A stretch of 64,000 nt of DNA from Dyella_A sp035685805 (GCF_035685805.1 NZ_DASSAB010000057.1:1-64000); one strand, 5' to 3'; counted from the first letter of the stretch, positions 1 through 9,547 are shown. Made by a program: numbers and translations. Notes: a model not told the origin generated them from the sequence alone.

Positions 1-584
1 GTGCGGGTGCGCCACAGCGCGGTGGCGTAGGCCAGGCCCATGCAGAAGATCATCAGCCACTCGGTCGGCCCGCGGTCGAGCCGGTAGATGTGGTTGAGCA
101 CGAAGTAGCCGGCCGAGAACGCCACGAAGGCGAGCCCGCGACGCCAGCGGATGCCCGCCGCGCGAAACCAGAACCCGCGCGCAAGGATGTCCTCCGCGAT
201 CGACGGCACGAAGGTCGACAGCAGCAGCATCGGCAGCGCGGTGCCGAGCGCGGCGAAGCCGGCTGCGGTGAACGGCGCACCGGTGGCCACGTAGATGCCC
301 AGCCGCTCGCCCGCGCCGATCGCGGTCGCCTTGGCGATGCAGGCCACCAGCAGCCCCGCACCCAGCCATGCGAAAGAGGCCGGCGCGCAATCCAGCGCAT
401 ACGCGCCGTAGCCGCGGTAGCCGAGCCAACGCGACAGCGGCCACGCCACCACCACGCAAGCGATCATCAGCACGCCCTGCGCCAACGCGCTGTGCAGCAC
501 CCGCGCGCCAAGGCCTTCGGCGCCCTGGTACAACGCGAACAACAACACGAACACCACGCCTGCGCGAATCGCCTGCGTTCCCAT
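1..584 (-). CDS. CPBP-family intramembrane metalloprotease (3' end cut by window edge)
   Basis: Reading the minus strand from the ATG at 584 gives 194 codons without a stop, running off the left edge. The protein is strongly hydrophobic, with likely membrane helices near residues 9-20, 36-50, 72-90, 105-126 and 150-163. The motif EDILARG (Glu131, Asp132, Arg136) followed by FVLNH (His165) matches the CPBP/Abi arrangement of an acidic pair with a downstream Arg and a later FxxxH. The family includes Rce1-like prenyl-protein endoproteases and many bacterial proteins of unknown substrate. The usual EE pair is ED here, which occurs in some members. The substrate cannot be told from sequence, and the C-terminal motifs lie outside the window. 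Confidence 0.7.
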   Translation of the reverse strand, partial: MGTQAIRAGVVFVLLFALYQGAEGLGARVLHSALAQGVLMIACVVVAWPLSRWLGYRGYGAYALDCAPASFAWLGAGLLVACIAKATAIGAGERLGIYVATGAPFTAAGFAALGTALPMLLLSTFVPSIAEDILARGFWFRAAGIRWRRGLAFVAFSAGYFVLNHIYRLDRGPTEWLMIFCMGLAYATALWRTR

Positions 585-780
585 GCCCGGCCCCCTTTGC
601 GTGATCCGCGCGCAGTGTAGCCACACGCACCACCGCCGGTACGCACGATAGCTATCCCGTCAGTTGCGACCTCAGCACCGCAGCTGCGGTGCCGCCGCGC
701 GCAGCGGCGGGTAAGGCCCGCCGCTGCGGCTTATCCCATGCATTGCGGGCGCGGTGCCGGACACTACCGCGCGGCTGCCG

Positions 781-1989
781 TCAGGCAGACCGGGCGGACG
801 CGTCGCCCTTGGGCGGTACGGCCTGGGGACACCAGCGCAGCGCCTCGTCGAAGCGGCCTGCCCGCAGCGCCAAGGCGAAGCGCGCGCCGGCGAAATCGCG
901 TACCGGTGGCCACTCGCCCACCGGTCGCGCGTCCGCCGCGGGCGAGGCCACGGCGGGCGAAGCGAGTCGCGCCTGCACCGCACGGTTGGCGGCAAAGCGG
1001 ACGCGATGACGGCGCAGCAGCTCCGGCCGCGCATCGTCCACGTGGGCGAGCAGATACAGCCACTGACGCTCCTGCACCTCGCGCGCAAACGTGGGCTGGT
1101 GCGTCTGCAGAAAATCGATCAGCTCGCTGCGCCTGCCGCACTCCGCCAACGCATGCGCCATGGCGAGCTGCTGCAGCGGCGCGCGCAGGTCGCCGTGCGC
1201 CTGTTGCAGGGCAAGTGCGGCGTCCACCTTGCGCTGCTGCAGCAGCAGGGCAAACCACTGGCTGCGTTCGGCGGGCTGGAGCGGGTGCCCGGCCTGCTGC
1301 AGCGTGGCGAACGCGGCATCGGCTGCGGCTGCATCTCCGGTTGCGATGGCTTGCTGTGCAAGAGCACGTTGTTGCACGGCACCCGCGGGGCTTGCCACGA
1401 ACACGTCCTGACGGCCTGCGCCGGCATCGCGCATCCGGCACGTGGCGTCCGGCGCGGGCGCGACGGCATCGCCAGCCAGCTTGCGCAGAAGCAACGGAGC
1501 TTCCCGCGGCGTCGCGGACCAAGCCCGGACGAGAGCGCGGTGGGCGAGCGACGGCCGCGAGCCGGCGCGCCGCCGCGAATCTGCGGCCGCCAGCGGTGCT
1601 TCACGCATTGCGCCGCCCATGGTCGGCGGCACCAGCGTGAGCGGCAGCATGATCAGGTTACGCGCCGCGCCGCGGCGCACCCGCCGCACCCGTACGTCCG
1701 GCGCGCCGGAGGCATGGGGCTCCCGTGCCGGTGCTTTCAGGGTGCAAGACCACGCAGGCGGGCACGCGGCCGCCGCATCCGGCACGTCCGGCGTCCCGGC
1801 CCGCACACACGCGAGCAGCCAGCGGGCCAGCCGCCCCAGCGGCCGCATGAACCGGTCCAGCTCCCCGGCCCCGCCCCGCTCGTGGCCGCTCCCCAGGGCG
1901 TACGCCGGCCCCAGCCCCACCAGCCGCCAACTCCTGTCCCGACCCTTGCTGTCCATGGCGCCATCCCCTGTGCTGCAAAGCAACTTCAC
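781..1989 (-). CDS. Hypothetical protein with alpha-helical repeat region
   Basis: I do not recognise this gene. From about residue 190 to 340 it is a run of Ala/Leu/Gln-rich amphipathic helices (motifs such as LAQQAIATGDAAAADAAF and LLQQRKVDAALALQQAHGD) spaced like TPR or SEL1-type repeats, so a scaffold role is plausible. The first 110 residues are Arg/Gly/Pro-rich and unlike a normal N-terminus. The true start may be the ATG at 1650 (MLPLTLVPP) or another internal start rather than the GTG at 1989. It ends abruptly without a C-terminal domain, so it could be a remnant of a longer TPR protein. It is flanked by a protease gene and a Rieske/GNAT pair with no clear operon link. Confidence 0.45.
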   Translation of the reverse strand: MKLLCSTGDGAMDSKGRDRSWRLVGLGPAYALGSGHERGGAGELDRFMRPLGRLARWLLACVRAGTPDVPDAAAACPPAWSCTLKAPAREPHASGAPDVRVRRVRRGAARNLIMLPLTLVPPTMGGAMREAPLAAADSRRRAGSRPSLAHRALVRAWSATPREAPLLLRKLAGDAVAPAPDATCRMRDAGAGRQDVFVASPAGAVQQRALAQQAIATGDAAAADAAFATLQQAGHPLQPAERSQWFALLLQQRKVDAALALQQAHGDLRAPLQQLAMAHALAECGRRSELIDFLQTHQPTFAREVQERQWLYLLAHVDDARPELLRRHRVRFAANRAVQARLASPAVASPAADARPVGEWPPVRDFAGARFALALRAGRFDEALRWCPQAVPPKGDASARSA

Positions 1990-2107
1990 GAGGAATCTAC
2001 GAAGCGATACCGGCGGCGCAGTTGATCTTTATCACCTTGCCGTCACATTTTTGCTGATCCGGCCCGCCTACGTGGCACGCCAGGCGGCAGCCGCGAACCG
2101 CGCCACC

Positions 2108-2431
2108 TCAGCGGTCGTCGCGTGTCCAGATCATGCCGTCCTCCTCACGCACCGGAAAGGTGGCGATCGGCTCGTACGCCGGCGGGCAGGTGACCGCGCC
2201 GGTGCGCAGGTCGAACCGCGCGCCGTGACGCACGCACTCCACCTCGAAGCCGTGCACCTCGCCGCCGGCCAGTTCGGCGCCGTCGTGGGTGCAGACGTCT
2301 TCCACCGCGTAAAGCGTGCCGTCGATGTTGTACACGGCGATCGGCGTGTCGCCGTCCCAGGCGATCTTGAACTCGCCCGGCAGGATCTCGCTGCGCGTAC
2401 CCACCTTCACCCAGCCTTCTGGCGCGCTCAT
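2108..2431 (-). CDS. Rieske [2Fe-2S] ferredoxin-type protein
   Basis: This is a 107-residue stand-alone Rieske domain. The two cluster-binding boxes are Cys47-Thr-His49 and Cys66-x-x-His69, spaced C-x-H-x16-C-x-x-H as in the small ferredoxin components of Rieske non-haem dioxygenases. Its size fits that family; no Tat or other signal peptide is seen, so it should be cytosolic and carry electrons. The ATG at 2431 was chosen because it overlaps the stop of the upstream GNAT gene by four bases (ATGA), a sign of translational coupling. No oxygenase or reductase partner is next to it, so the acceptor is unknown. Confidence 0.85.
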   Translation of the reverse strand: MSAPEGWVKVGTRSEILPGEFKIAWDGDTPIAVYNIDGTLYAVEDVCTHDGAELAGGEVHGFEVECVRHGARFDLRTGAVTCPPAYEPIATFPVREEDGMIWTRDDR

Positions 2432-2973
2432 GCCGTCACCTCGCCCAGCGGCTTTTCCAGCACCTCGAAACGCAGGTCGTCGCGCCGCGGAATGCCGAAG
2501 CGCTCGTCGCCGTAGGGGAACGGCTTGATCTGCCCGGTGCGGGCATAGCCGCGACGCTCGTAGAAGGCGATCAGCTCCTCGCGCTGCACGATCACCGTCA
2601 TGCGCATCCGATCCACCCCCCACTGCGCGCGCGCGACCCGCTCGGCCTCGGCGATCACGCGCTTGCCGATGCCGCCGGTCTGGCGCGTGGGGTCCACGGC
2701 AAACATGCCGAAATACGCCGCGTCACCCTGCTTCTCCAGATGACAGCAGGCAAGAAGCACTGCGTCGCGCTCGGCCAGCAGCACCAGGCTGTCGGGGCGG
2801 GCGATCGCCTCGCCCACGTCCTGTGCATCGGTGCGCTGGCCGTTGAGCAGGTGGCTTTCGGTGGTCCAGCCGCGTCGGCCGGATTCACCGCGGTAGGCCG
2901 ATTCGACCAGCGCCACCACGGCGGAAATATCGGCGGCGGTGGCCGCCCGGTAAACGAGTTCGTCTGCGTGCAT
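2428..2973 (-). CDS. GNAT-family N-acetyltransferase
   Basis: This 181-residue protein has the acetyl-CoA pyrophosphate-binding loop of GNAT enzymes at residues 97-104 (RQTGGIGK, the R/Q-x-x-G-x-G/A motif), preceded by the beta-strand FGMFAVDP. The later segment ELIAFYERRGYARTG is the typical family C-terminal helix and strand. It should transfer an acetyl group from acetyl-CoA to a primary amine or other small substrate; the substrate cannot be assigned. It is translated first in a two-gene unit with the Rieske protein (ATGA overlap at 2428-2431). Confidence 0.85.
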   Translation of the reverse strand: MHADELVYRAATAADISAVVALVESAYRGESGRRGWTTESHLLNGQRTDAQDVGEAIARPDSLVLLAERDAVLLACCHLEKQGDAAYFGMFAVDPTRQTGGIGKRVIAEAERVARAQWGVDRMRMTVIVQREELIAFYERRGYARTGQIKPFPYGDERFGIPRRDDLRFEVLEKPLGEVTA

Positions 2974-3240
2974 CCGCCGATGATAATCCGCCGTCGCCCG
3001 GCATCACATGCTCCGGGCAGCCGCGCGGGCCGGTAGCGCCGCTGCGGCTCACCAATGCAGGCGCCCTCGCCGTTGGGCGTGTGGCGCAGCACCTGTGTCG
3101 CCAGCGTGCACCGTGGTTCACCGGTACGGCGAGCCGCTTCCTTTTGCCGCCAGTGGCTCTCGCTACGAGCGCATCTTGCGCAGGCTGCCAACGCGGGCGA
3201 ACGGCTGGCCAATGTCCACGCCCCTTCAGACGCAACCACT

Positions 3241-3447
3241 TCACGAGCAAAAGCGCGCCCGGTCCCGCTGGGACCGTCGCGGGGCGGCGGTCTCCGACAC
3301 CGTCTCCCAGGTGGCCACGCCGATGGCGGCGGCGACCTGCGCCAGCAGGGGTGCCTCGGCGACGTTGACCAGCCGCAGGTAGTGCATGGCCGCCATCGGC
3401 ACGACCACGGGCAGAACCACCAGCAGGAAGAACAGCGACTTGGTCAC
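3241..3447 (-). CDS. Small single-span membrane protein
   Basis: A 68-residue reading frame starts with GTG at 3447, seven bases after a GGAGAG ribosome-binding site. Residues 4-24 (beginning TKSLFFLLVVLP) form one clear transmembrane helix; the rest is short and Arg-rich at the end. No family is recognised. A frame open further upstream exists but its residues look non-coding, so the internal GTG was preferred. It lies 152 bases downstream of another small membrane protein on the same strand and could be cotranscribed with it. Confidence 0.45.
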   Translation of the reverse strand: MTKSLFFLLVVLPVVVPMAAMHYLRLVNVAEAPLLAQVAAAIGVATWETVSETAAPRRSQRDRARFCS

Positions 3448-3599
3448 GGGATCTCTCCGGAACACGCGCGCACGGCTCCGCCGTGCCACGCGCGGTGGCA
3501 CGAAGTGCGCAGGGAGGTGAGGAGGTGAAGCCGCGCCGGCGGCGGAGCGTGCGCCGGCGCGTGTGCCATGCGGGCCGCAGGACGCGGCCGCGGCGGCGA

Positions 3600-3926
3600 T
3601 CAGCCGATCTTGCGGGCGACCGCGAAGTACACCAGGTTGCCCAGGCCGGTAGCGCCGGCGAGTACGGCGATCATGCCGGGGGTGAGCTGATGCCAGTCGC
3701 CCTGCTGGATCAGCGCGAAACCTGCGGCCAGCGCCACCAGGATGATCCCCCAGCGCAGCGAGGCGTGGCGGCGGCGCACTTCCTCGCCCTGCAGCAGCGA
3801 ACGGATCAGCTCTTCCGAGCCGCCGGCGCCGACCATCTTGTGGCGGAACCGCGCATCGACCACCGTCTTGATCGCATAGGTGATGCAGAGAAACAGGACG
3901 ATGGGAATCAGGTTGCCGTCGATCAT
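3600..3926 (-). CDS. Small membrane protein with three predicted helices
   Basis: This is a 108-residue protein starting at the ATG at 3926 behind an AAGGAG ribosome-binding site. Likely membrane helices lie at residues 5-22, 58-74 and 82-103, with a charged loop (ELIRSLLQGEEVRRR) at 39-53 that would be cytoplasmic. The plan of short N-terminal helix, charged linker and two C-terminal helices resembles small DUF-type inner-membrane proteins often found beside ECF sigma operons. The ECF sigma/anti-sigma pair is divergent to it, 519 bases away. Function is unknown. Confidence 0.6.
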   Translation of the reverse strand: MIDGNLIPIVLFLCITYAIKTVVDARFRHKMVGAGGSEELIRSLLQGEEVRRRHASLRWGIILVALAAGFALIQQGDWHQLTPGMIAVLAGATGLGNLVYFAVARKIG

Positions 3927-4110
3927 GGGGTGCTCCTTTGGGTTGGGTGACGGGGCCATGGATACGGGCAATGCGGCAACGGTTGCATCGCTCGAGTGCC
4001 AGCCTCGCGGTCACACCGCTCACCGCACCCGGATGGTGGCCGCGACAGATACCTGCCACGTGGTGGGTCGCGAGGACGGCTCAGCGCGCTGAGCATCGAT
4101 GGTCGCTCAA

Positions 4111-4292
4111 CTGACACCCCTCCTCGACGTCATTCCCGCGAAAGCGGAAATCCATGTTGCTCTCTGCCAAGAGAGCTGACACCCCTCCTCGACGTCATTC
4201 CCGCGAAAGCGGGAATCCATGTTGCTCTCTGCCAGGATCAGGGTCGATGACCGGCATACGCCGTTGAAAGGCTCCTCCCGCTTGCGCGGGAA
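4111..4292. repeat. Tandem 59-bp repeat with hairpin core, plus a second hairpin
   Basis: The 59-bp segment 4111-4169 is repeated at 4176-4234 with one mismatch. Each copy contains the palindrome ATTCCCGCGAAAGCGGGAAT (mutated by one base in the first copy). A second, different hairpin (CCCGCTTGCGCGGG) sits at about 4278-4291 in inverted orientation relative to the first, followed by AATGACG. The same two hairpin types form the large array at 28171-29357, so this is a smaller copy of a dispersed REP-like element. It fills most of the 3927-4444 intergenic region upstream of the sigma factor gene; no gene is seen there. Confidence 0.85.
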
Positions 4293-4444
4293 TGACGACT
4301 CTGAAGTGGCGCGCCGCGGGCTCCAGGCCAAAGCCATTCAGCCCCGAAGGCGAAGGACGGCAGCCCTCCCTGCGAAAGTCACCCCCGCCCATGCAACCGT
4401 TCGGCACATGCGCGTATCCATGCCCCGATGGAAGCTCGCGCCCA

Positions 4445-5010
<566 letters not shown>

Positions 5011-5014
<4 letters not shown>

Positions 5015-5457
5015 ACAAGCACCGCGATATCGATTTCTTCAACAGCCCTGCCGCCGCCCGCGAGTGGCAGGCGCAGGAGGCGGCCGCGCAGGCCGCGCGC
5101 GACGGGCGCGCCCCAGCCGATGCCCGCGAAGCCAGTTACCGGCACGTCCACGCGGCGCTGCGAGCAGACGACGCCATCGGGCTGCCGGCCGATTTCGCCG
5201 AACGGCTCGCCGCCAGCGCCGGCCCCGTGCCCACCGCCATCACGGCGCCGGAAACCGGCCTGGAAAAACAGCTCACCCGCCTGCTGCTGGCTGCGCTGGT
5301 GATCGCCGGCCTCGCGTTCGCGATGTTCGAGGGCGGCAGCTGGTTCCAGGCCGACCCGGCCGCATGGTCGGTGGCCGGCAACCCGTGGGTGCTGGCGTTG
5401 CTGGCCTGCCTGGGCGCCTCGCAGGGGGCGGAACTGCTGCGGCGGCGGATGGGCTGA
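5011..5457 (+). CDS. Putative membrane-bound anti-sigma factor
   Basis: The gene overlaps the ECF sigma gene by ATGA, indicating a coupled pair. The 148-residue product has an N-terminal cytoplasmic helical part (about 1-85, including LPADFAERLA near 58-67, typical of anti-sigma families) and two predicted membrane helices at about 88-106 and 126-141. This fits a protein that holds the sigma factor at the inner membrane. No zinc-binding HxxxCxxC motif is visible, so it is not a ZAS-type anti-sigma factor. The role is inferred mainly from position and topology. Confidence 0.7.
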
Positions 5458-5633
5458 CCGCCCTCAGCACGGGCTCTATACATGGGCGCCCCGCTTGCGC
5501 GTTTCGCCGGCGTACGCATCACTGGCTACCGTGCGCCAAGCACATACGGGATGGCCGAATCATTCCCGAATGATCTCCACGGAGAGCTTGGCCCCAGCCA
5601 CTGTCCGCCGCCACATGACGGCAACCTTTGCAG

Positions 5634-6524
5634 CTAACGGAACAGCCCGTTCTGGTGGAGAGCCGCGGGAATGAGATCGGCTACCTCGTCGGCGAGCGCG
5701 CTGCGCTGGGGGTTGGGCGCAAGCGTGATGGCGATCGGAATTTCCGGAAACTTCCATTCCCCAAGCACCTGCACCAGCATCCCGCGATCGACATAAGGCG
5801 CGGCGATGAAGCGAGGCAGCACGCCGAAGAGTGCCCCGCCAAGCACCGCATCGCGGATGGTTTCGTGATGTTCCACCACCAGCGGCCCACCGCATACAAG
5901 GGTGGCCCGGCGGCGCCCGCGGGTCACCGTCAGGATCTCCCACGGCGTACGCATCACCAGCATGTCCGGCGTCAGGTCCGCCAGGGTCACCGGCGCGCTC
6001 CGCTGGGCCAGCAGCGAAGGCGCGGCGTAGATCTCGCGCCGGGAGTAACCCGCCACGCGAGCACCCGGCGGTGGTCGGCCCGACGGGTGCGCCGAGATGC
6101 GGATGTCCACGTCGGCATCGCGCACCGGATCGAAGTCGATCGTGCTCCTCACCTCGATGGTGATCACACGCTCGCGCCGCAGCAGCTCGCCGGCGACACT
6201 GCCGACGATGTTCTGAGCAAGCAGCGGCGGCGCCGAGATCACCAGACGCTGCGCGACCGCAGCATCGACATTGCGCACCGCGCGCGCGCCGTCTTCAAGC
6301 AGATCCAGCGCGTGCGACACCCGCTCGTACAGAAGCTGCCCGGCCGAGGTCAGGGCAACCCGGCGCGTAGTGCGCTTGAACAGAGACTGCCCGAGCTTGG
6401 CCTCCAGGTCCGCCAGCCGCTTGCTGACGGTGGAGCGCGGCAGGCCCAACTCAACCGCCGCACGGATCAGGCTGCCGCGCTCCGCGATGGCGCGGAAAAC
6501 GCGGAACTCGTTGAGGTCGTGCAT
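5634..6524 (-). CDS. LysR-family transcriptional regulator
   Basis: This is 296 residues with the standard LysR layout. An N-terminal winged helix-turn-helix at about 3-62 includes RAAVELGLPRSTVSKRLADLE and LFKRTTRRVALTSAG. The effector-binding domain follows from about 90. It reads away from the six-gene operon starting at 6680, with a 155-bp shared promoter region, the usual arrangement for a LysR protein controlling its divergent neighbour. The effector is unknown. Confidence 0.92.
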   Translation of the reverse strand: MHDLNEFRVFRAIAERGSLIRAAVELGLPRSTVSKRLADLEAKLGQSLFKRTTRRVALTSAGQLLYERVSHALDLLEDGARAVRNVDAAVAQRLVISAPPLLAQNIVGSVAGELLRRERVITIEVRSTIDFDPVRDADVDIRISAHPSGRPPPGARVAGYSRREIYAAPSLLAQRSAPVTLADLTPDMLVMRTPWEILTVTRGRRRATLVCGGPLVVEHHETIRDAVLGGALFGVLPRFIAAPYVDRGMLVQVLGEWKFPEIPIAITLAPNPQRSALADEVADLIPAALHQNGLFR

Positions 6525-6679
6525 GGCGCGTCACACCTTATTCGGAGCCAGCGCACGCCGGCTGATTGTTCGGGGGAATGTTCAATCAAGCCATCTTTGC
6601 CGGGCTAATCAAACCATATCGTTGCACCTATCGTCTTCGCATCCGGACGGGGGTCCGGCATCACCCGAGGATCGAAACG
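6525..6679. promoter_or_regulatory. Divergent promoter region between the LysR gene and the six-gene operon
   Basis: This 155-bp region separates the two divergent start codons. At about 6564-6587 lies an imperfect inverted repeat with outer arms GATTG and CAATC enclosing TTC-N4-GAA, the kind of dyad LysR proteins bind, and AATCAA occurs twice just to its right. I infer this is where the LysR regulator acts. No exact -35/-10 pair was assigned. Confidence 0.4.
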
Positions 6680-7195
6680 ATGTTGAGGACCACCGTATTG
6701 CTGGCGTGCCTGCTGATCGCCGTGCCCGCTTCGGCCGCCGCGCCGGCACTTTCTTCCAAGACCCTGGCACGTATGGCGCAGGCCGCGGATCGTTCTGAAA
6801 TTGTCGAGCTCAGCGCCCACTTCGACAACGCACTGGACGCCGAAGACCCGGCCAAGTTCGTCGGTACATTCACGCCCGATGGCGAACTGATCGGGTTCTG
6901 GGGCACCTCCGAGGGGCCGCAGGGCCTGCGCAAGGCATTCGAGTTCATGGTGTCCACTTTTTCCAAGGACAAGCGCCACGTCGTCACCAATCACGAGGTC
7001 ACCATCCAGGGCGACCACGCCAGCATGTTCTGCTACCTCACCGTGTTCGACCGCAAGTCGCTGGCGGTGACCGGCACGGCCACCTTCACCGACGAACTGG
7101 TCAAGCACAATGGCGAGTGGAAGTTCGTGCGCCGCACGCTGCGGGCCGATCCGAACGTCGATCCGATCATCAAGTCGCTGTCGGCGGAGCACTGA
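6680..7195 (+). CDS. Exported SnoaL/NTF2-like protein
   Basis: The product has 171 residues. Residues 1-20 (MLRTTVLLACLLIAVPASAA) form a Sec signal peptide, so the protein is probably periplasmic. The remainder has the SnoaL-like (NTF2-fold) pattern: an initial helix (IVELSAHFDNALDAEDPAKF), then F-x-PDGEL, then beta-strands ending in GEWKFVRRTL. The fold includes isomerases, dehydratases and non-catalytic binding proteins, so the reaction cannot be assigned. The ATG at 6680 was preferred because it starts the signal peptide; the frame is open further upstream. It is the first gene of the operon divergent from the LysR gene, two bases before the next start. Confidence 0.8.
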   Translation: MLRTTVLLACLLIAVPASAAAPALSSKTLARMAQAADRSEIVELSAHFDNALDAEDPAKFVGTFTPDGELIGFWGTSEGPQGLRKAFEFMVSTFSKDKRHVVTNHEVTIQGDHASMFCYLTVFDRKSLAVTGTATFTDELVKHNGEWKFVRRTLRADPNVDPIIKSLSAEH

Positions 7196-7197
7196 AC

Positions 7198-7914
7198 ATG
7201 CGCGGCGCCATCGTGTGCGTATTGTTCGCGCTGGCAAGCGCCGGCGCGGTAGCGAGCGAGCCAGCGCGGCTGGATGTGTCGATCCCCGGCGTGGTGCCCG
7301 GCTCACGACTGCCGGAGCACTTCGCGTTCTGCCGACCCGACGGCGCGGGCCGCGTCGCGCCGGCGCCAGACCGCAGCCCGCCGGTGCATTGGAGCGCCGG
7401 CCCTGCCGCCACGCGCTCCTACGCGGTGGTGATGAGCGATCCGGACGTGCCGGCCGATGCCGCACTGGTCAACCGTGCCGACACGGTCATTGCACCGTCG
7501 GCCGCCCGCGTGAGCTTCTACCACTGGCTGCTGGTGGACCTGCCGCCATCGATGCGTTCGCTCGAGGAAGCCGCCGACAGCGAGCAGCGTGTCGTGCATG
7601 GCAAGCCGCTGATGCGTCGCGGCGAGGGGCGCCGCGGCATCAACGACTACACCGGCTTTTTCGCCGGCAGCGCCGACATGCGTGGAACTTATGCCGGCTA
7701 CGACGGGCCGTGCCCGCCGTGGAACGACCTGCGGCTTCACCACTACCGTCTCACGGTTTACGCACTCGATGTCCCCTCGCTGCCGCTCGCCGACGGCTTC
7801 GACGGACGCGCACTGGTCAAGGCGCTGCAGGGGCACGTGCTGGCCAGCGGCACCACCGACAACACGTTCTCCACTCACGCGACGCTGGCGCCTTCCGGTG
7901 AGGTAGCGCACTGA
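7198..7914 (+). CDS. YbhB/YbcL-type PEBP (Raf kinase inhibitor-like) protein, exported
   Basis: The product has 238 residues with a signal peptide at about 1-20 (MRGAIVCVLFALASAGAVAS). PEBP signatures are visible: SDPDVP, WLLVDLP, GINDYTGFFAG and GPCPPWNDLRLHHYRLTVYALD in shortened form, which form the anion-binding pocket of YbhB/YbcL proteins. Bacterial members have no firmly known function; some bind small phosphorylated or acidic ligands. It starts two bases after the SnoaL-like gene and its stop overlaps the next start by one base (TGATG), so it is part of the same transcript. Confidence 0.88.
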   Translation: MRGAIVCVLFALASAGAVASEPARLDVSIPGVVPGSRLPEHFAFCRPDGAGRVAPAPDRSPPVHWSAGPAATRSYAVVMSDPDVPADAALVNRADTVIAPSAARVSFYHWLLVDLPPSMRSLEEAADSEQRVVHGKPLMRRGEGRRGINDYTGFFAGSADMRGTYAGYDGPCPPWNDLRLHHYRLTVYALDVPSLPLADGFDGRALVKALQGHVLASGTTDNTFSTHATLAPSGEVAH

Positions 7915-8873
7915 TGGCCCGCTTCGCGCACGGCCCAATGCACGGCTGGATGATCAACACCTACGGCTCGCCGGAAGACCTCACCCTGCTGCCGATCCAA
8001 CTTGCCCCACCCACTGGCGCGGCGCTGCTGATCAAGGTGGAAGCTGCCGCACTCAATCCGCTCGACATCAAGCTGATGACCGGAGTGCTGTCCAGCTTCA
8101 TGCCGACGAACTTTCCGTTCGTCCCCGGCAGCGATGTCTGCGGCCGCGTGGTCGGTGCCGGCCCCGACGCCGACTTCAGCCAGGGCGAGCGGGTGGTGGC
8201 GATGACCTCGGCACACGGCGCCATGGCCACGCATGTGCTGTGTGACGAATCGGCGTGTGTGGTGCCAGCACCGGAACAACTGTCGGCGCGGAGCCTGGCC
8301 AGCCTGCCGGAGGCGGGCATGACCGCCATGGCGGTGTTGCGCGCGGCCGGCTCGGTCGCGGGGCGCACCGTGGCGATCGTCGGTGCCACCGGCGGGGTCG
8401 GGCTCATCGCCTGCCAGCTCGCGGCCTCGCTCGGAGCCACCGTCCTCGCCACCGTGTCCCGTGCCGAGGACGAAGCGCTGGTGCGCGGCTGCGGTGCCAG
8501 CCACGTGCTGGACTATTCCCGCCTTGATGCAATCGACGCGCTTAAAACGGCGTGGCCGGACGGTGTGGACGTACTCGTCGATCTCGTGCACCAGTCCGAG
8601 GAGCTAGTGCGCTGCGCCGGCGCCGTACGCAGCGGCGGCAAGATGGTCTGCACCCTGCCCGGACCGGACCCGGCCGCCTTCGTCGGGGTGCAGGTCAGTT
8701 ACGTCCGGCTGGCGCCGCACGCCCGCGACCTCGCGATGCTGGTGCACGACCTCGAGGAGAAGCGCATCACCGCGCAGGTTACGCGCAGTTTCCCGTTCCT
8801 GCGCGTGCGCCAGGCGTATGCCGCACTGGCCGCCGGTGGCGTGCGGGGCAAGCTCGTGGTGGACATGCCCTAG
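7914..8873 (+). CDS. Zinc-free MDR-family NADP-dependent oxidoreductase (quinone oxidoreductase-like)
   Basis: The 319-residue protein has a GroES-like N-terminal domain (VEAAALNPLDIKLM...FPFVPGSDVCGRVVGAG) and a Rossmann domain with the NADPH loop GATGGVG at 157-163. The catalytic zinc-binding Cys/His residues of alcohol dehydrogenases are missing, as expected for the quinone oxidoreductase/enoyl reductase branch. It should reduce a quinone or alpha,beta-unsaturated carbonyl with NADPH in the cytosol. It overlaps the PEBP stop codon by one base and is followed by an 86-bp gap before the YcaC-like gene. Confidence 0.9.
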   Translation: MARFAHGPMHGWMINTYGSPEDLTLLPIQLAPPTGAALLIKVEAAALNPLDIKLMTGVLSSFMPTNFPFVPGSDVCGRVVGAGPDADFSQGERVVAMTSAHGAMATHVLCDESACVVPAPEQLSARSLASLPEAGMTAMAVLRAAGSVAGRTVAIVGATGGVGLIACQLAASLGATVLATVSRAEDEALVRGCGASHVLDYSRLDAIDALKTAWPDGVDVLVDLVHQSEELVRCAGAVRSGGKMVCTLPGPDPAAFVGVQVSYVRLAPHARDLAMLVHDLEEKRITAQVTRSFPFLRVRQAYAALAAGGVRGKLVVDMP

Positions 8874-8959
8874 CTCCCTCGGGAAGCCCGCCACCCCACC
8901 CTACCCGGCCGCGTCATCGCCGCCGGGTCTCCATTCAACAGACTCCACGGAGACACCCC

Positions 8960-9547
8960 ATGCCCGGTAGAGCACTGTCCGCCGACGATGCGGCACTGAT
9001 CCTCGTCGACTTCACCGAGAACCTGTTCGGCATGTGCCGCCCTGGCACCGCCGGGCGCATCCGCCACGGCGCTATCGCGCTGGCCAAGATCGGCAAGCTG
9101 TTCCAGCTGCCCACCATCGTGCTCGGCGAGGGTGTCGGCATAGCCGGGCCGCTGGTGCCGGAGATCAACGACATGCACCGCGACGCGACGCACGTGCAGC
9201 GCAGTTCGTTCAGCGCATGGGACACATCGGCCTTCGTCGATGCAGTGAAGGCCACTGGGCGTCGTCAGATGATCCTCGCGGGCATCGCCACCGACGTTTG
9301 CGTGAGCCTCACCAGCCTGGACTTGCTGCGGAACGGTTACGAGGTGTTCGTCGTAGCCGATGCTTCCGCCGCGCCCACCGAGCAGGCGGAACTGGCTGCT
9401 CTGACCCGGTTGGCCCACGGCGGCGCGGCGCTGGTGTCGTGGGTGGGGCTTGGCGGCGAGCTCATGCGCGATTGGAAGTCGCCGCACGCCGCAGGGCTGG
9501 AGGCAATCTTCCAGGCGCACATCGGCCCGATGCTGGAGGCGCGATGA
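8960..9547 (+). CDS. YcaC-like isochorismatase-superfamily cysteine hydrolase
   Basis: The product has 195 residues. The catalytic Asp is Asp17 in ILVDFTEN and the nucleophile is Cys114 in IATDVCVSL, both in the standard isochorismatase positions. Segments GPLVPEI, VDAVKATGRRQMILAG and MRDWKSP closely follow E. coli YcaC, a hydrolase of unknown substrate. The start at 8960 follows a plausible ribosome-binding site (ACGGAGAC). It overlaps the next gene by ATGA. Within the operon it may act on a product of the reductase or monooxygenase; that link is inference. Confidence 0.87.
   Translation: MPGRALSADDAALILVDFTENLFGMCRPGTAGRIRHGAIALAKIGKLFQLPTIVLGEGVGIAGPLVPEINDMHRDATHVQRSSFSAWDTSAFVDAVKATGRRQMILAGIATDVCVSLTSLDLLRNGYEVFVVADASAAPTEQAELAALTRLAHGGAALVSWVGLGGELMRDWKSPHAAGLEAIFQAHIGPMLEAR

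Noticed and set aside
3448..4059. N-terminal extension of the small membrane protein gene to 4059
   Set aside because: It runs out of frame across the 108-residue membrane protein gene and its residues look non-coding.
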